A DNA stretch of 64,000 bases from Amorphochlora amoebiformis (taxonomy: Eukaryota > Cercozoa > Chlorarachniophyceae): NCBI GenBank assembly GCA_054601695.1, contig BAAHQB010000272.1, positions 124,001 through 188,000 on the forward strand, written 5' to 3'. Under the pieces are notes generated by a model. It was given only the letters and a program-made list of their open reading frames with translations, had not been told where the DNA came from and ran no database searches. Positions 51,077 to 64,000 of this stretch are shown here, in pieces (the first letter of the stretch is position 1; each line of letters starts with the position of its first letter). A program made the translations under genes and the position numbers.

Positions 51077-51430
51077 CTAGGGTTTGTGTAAGGCTTCGGC
51101 TAGGGCTAGGATTAGGATTGAATGTATTAGAGTTTGACGAAGCGCTGCGTTAGGGTTAAGTTTACGGCTAGGGTTCCAGTTTGAGTTAAAGCTACGCATT
51201 CGGCTCCGGTTAGAGTTTTGGTTTGGGCTAGATGGTGAGTTAGGGCTGAGATTAGAGTGAGAGTTATGGTAAGGTTGGGCCTAGGGCTATTCACTGCGCC
51301 TCTTAGTAAGCGAGCGACCGGTTAGGGCTAAGATTAAGATGAGTGTAAAGCTATTGGTGGATTAGCTTAGGTTTTATCATGCGGTGTGTCATAGTTGACG
51401 TTAGGCTTAAAGTTAGAGTGAGTAAGGTAC
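51077..51430. repeat. Telomere-like tract filling gene G intron 6
   Basis: The 354-base intron consists of degenerate GGGTTAG, GGCTAGGG and GGATTAGG units on plus; in the sense direction these are CCTAAC/CCCTAG and end CAAACCCTAG at the acceptor. No TA array is present, as in gene F intron 9. Confidence 0.8.
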
Positions 51431-51629
51431 CCAGGCTATGGCTTGGGCGATGTCCTCGGTGTGAGCAGGGTGCATCACTCCCGGCTTGATACTAAGAGAT
51501 TTATATGTGTATGTACCAATACGGCATGTGCATATTTATATGTATGTACGTAAAATATTTATACAGAAGAGAGAGGATCTGTGCATTCAAATATATATGT
51601 ATATATTTATATATATATACATGCATATT

Positions 51630-51663
<34 letters not shown>

Positions 51664-51666
51664 ATG

Positions 51667-51719
<53 letters not shown>

Positions 51720-52152
51720 CATATATTCTCATGATGTGCACTTCACAAATGACATCTCTCTCTCACTCAGGGTCAGATTTTGGTCAAATTAGGCTTCAGG
51801 ATACCATCTATAAACATATGCCAGGACATACCCAAGGACTACCGATGCGATGGGTGTGTAGAACGATACTATTAAAAGCTCAAGATTAGGATTGGGGTTA
51901 CAACACAGGTTAGCGTCAGGGTTACGTAGTTCACGGACGAAAAGCATTACGGCTGTGCTGAGGACTAGTAGTATACCGGAGAAGTCAATACCGAGTTGAA
52001 ACTAAGGTTAGGTGTTGATGAGAAACCTTAAATCCTGACCTAAATCACCCTAACCCTGGTACCACAGAAGGAGTGGTAAGGCGGTAGGATGGTACGAATG
52101 TTACTAGTCCTCTCTGAGAATATATATATATATATACATATATTATACATAT

Positions 52153-52183
<31 letters not shown>

Positions 52184-52187
52184 ATAT

Positions 52188-52249
<62 letters not shown>

Positions 52250-52303
52250 TTACATCTGTAAATGTGTACATATTTTAAAGCATATATATATATTATATAT
52301 ATA

Positions 52304-52335
<32 letters not shown>

Positions 52336-52486
52336 ATATATACATATGTATATGTATATTTATCTTCAACATATATACATACATATGTATATGTATTTCC
52401 CCCCCCCTTTTTTTTTAATAATATATATATATATATATTTATTTATTTATTTAGACACGTATATATTGTTTTATATAATATATATG

Positions 52487-52542
<56 letters not shown>

Positions 52543-52851
52543 TATTATATACATATATTCATACATATATATATATATATATATATATTTGGATTGGTGT
52601 GAATTACCTTCGCAAAGGCCCGGCCAATATTCTGATGTATTCCCGAGAACCTAAATCGCACAAATGTGTTCAAAGAGATGCTTATGATATACACACACGA
52701 AAGCATATGTATTTTAAATATTATACATTACCTATATGTATGATATATACATATATATATATACATATATATATATACATATATACATATTATTTATAAA
52801 TGTATGACATATATATATGTGTGTATATATATATACATATATCATACATTT

Positions 52852-52927
<76 letters not shown>

Positions 52928-53147
52928 TGTACTTTTAGTTTATATATTTTATATGTAAATATATTTTGGGTGAATTCTGTTTGCTTAAGCACCCCCCTCA
53001 CACATACAACACGTGTGATATATGAAGATATGTGCACATATATCTGTATACATACACGTATATATTGTGAATATAAGAGAAAAATGCATGTATGTGATTG
53101 TATACTTTCAAAATATATATGTACGCATGTATATATATATATATATG

Positions 53148-53198
<51 letters not shown>

Positions 53199-53244
53199 CA
53201 TATATGTATGCAAACTTATATGTATGTGTGGGTATTATTATGTC

Positions 53245-53276
<32 letters not shown>

Positions 53277-53982
53277 TTTTGGTACATTTTAGTGTATATA
53301 CTAGAGGAGTTGTATGTAAACAGAATACACCCAAAAATATTGAGGACGAATTATTTACCCTCTCCGATTGAATCTCTTCCATCCCCCGCCATGCACAAAA
53401 ATAACCACAGGTGCCAAGTCTCTTTTCGTTTCCCCTGCTAAACTTCCCGATTTGCCTCCCGGAGGATCTTCCGGAACGTAAACATCCAATTTATGCCGAT
53501 TATGACGGGTGAAAGGGTCCGGATTATACCACTAAAATATTGAGTAGAGGAGGTGAGAGAGGGTGAGAGAGACGGCAAAAGTCCAGAGAATCGTATTTTG
53601 GTTTAGTTTTTGATGTGGATTCATAACTCGTTCCCTTTCCCGCCAAGGGCAAAGCAAACGTAAAAGAAGCAACCACATGAGAATTAGTGCACATCTTCCC
53701 GCTTCTCCGGCCGGAACGAAACCAAAATTTAAAAATGGGTGCAAAGATCGGTATTCAGTTGTACGAATGAGCATGATCATATGGATAGCCTCACAATATC
53801 CAGGTGCTCGGTTATCCCCATGTTGCGGACCGCCATTCTGGCGTGCCACGTGCCTATGTCCTGGGGTTGTCCCACGAAATTAATCGTCGATATCTGGATA
53901 TCCAAATATTGATACATGACCGTTGTCACATAAACAAGTCGGTCACGGGTGGCGGCGGCCATAGAAACGTCAGTGGGGATCA

Positions 53983-63811
<9,829 letters not shown>

Positions 63812-64000
63812 ACTATAATATTTTTATACACATGCCACATACATAAATATTTATATATACAAATATATTTATAAATACATATATATATATATATATATAT
63901 AAATATAAATAAATATACATGTATGTATATATATATTTATATAATTACATACTTACATATATTTATGGATCCACACATAATATGCATACTTACATACACA
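63812..64000. other. Right edge
   Basis: AT-rich sequence with short TA arrays at 63879-63901 and 63926-63945. Either the 3' flank of gene H or an intron of it that continues outside the window. Confidence 0.4.

Noticed and set aside
53532-53849. Minus 105-codon open frame next to gene G
   Set aside because: It runs through the intron between G exons 1 and 2; the phase-compatible exons with the LDVYVP and HGGGW motifs are in other frames.

Overview
This is a eukaryotic nuclear window. Roughly two thirds of it is (TA)n, (CA)n/(TG)n and related simple sequence, and almost every long open frame is a translated microsatellite (runs of [12 protein letters not shown] and similar). The real coding sequence sits in islands of 6 to 440 bases between the arrays. 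I called islands as exons when they were flanked by AG and GT and when the reading phases joined. They assemble into eight genes with about 110 short exons, strictly alternating in strand: A(-), B(+), C(-), D(+), E(-), F(+), G(-), H(+). The exon lengths of every gene complete at both ends sum to a multiple of three, although for D, F, G and H one or two ambiguous exons were chosen with phase in mind.

Layout. A (408-4169, -, continues off the left edge) is a sulfatase of the formylglycine type. B (4431-15400, +) is a nucleotide-sugar transporter of the SLC35A type. C (15511-17481, -) is a small predicted membrane protein. D (17749-29767, +) is malonyl-CoA decarboxylase ending in the peroxisomal signal SKL. 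E (30140-37124, -) is a basic coiled-coil protein with a lysine-rich tail. F (37309-44476, +) is an unrecognised protein with an N-terminal signal or anchor. G (44854-54061 or 53962, -) is an alpha/beta-hydrolase with HGGGW, GHSAG and GLNHF motifs. H (53983-63811, +) is an EF-hand-like protein with a long acidic tail.

Organisation. Genes are close together: divergent gaps are about 180-270 bases or overlapping, convergent gaps about 110-380 bases. The intergenic gaps contain no long TA arrays; the arrays lie in the long introns. Degenerate telomere-like CCCTAA tracts also lie in introns, and in about a dozen cases sit directly upstream of the 3' splice site on the sense strand, where their CTAAC units could act as branch point and pyrimidine tract.

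Organism. Spliceosomal GT-AG introns, TTAGGG-type interspersed motifs, a polysaccharide-type sulfatase, a Golgi-type transporter and a peroxisomal decarboxylase fit a protist or alga. I cannot place it more precisely from the sequence. The genes do not form an obvious pathway; sulfatase and nucleotide-sugar transporter share a 260-base divergent promoter region and both relate to sulfated or complex glycans, which is suggestive only.
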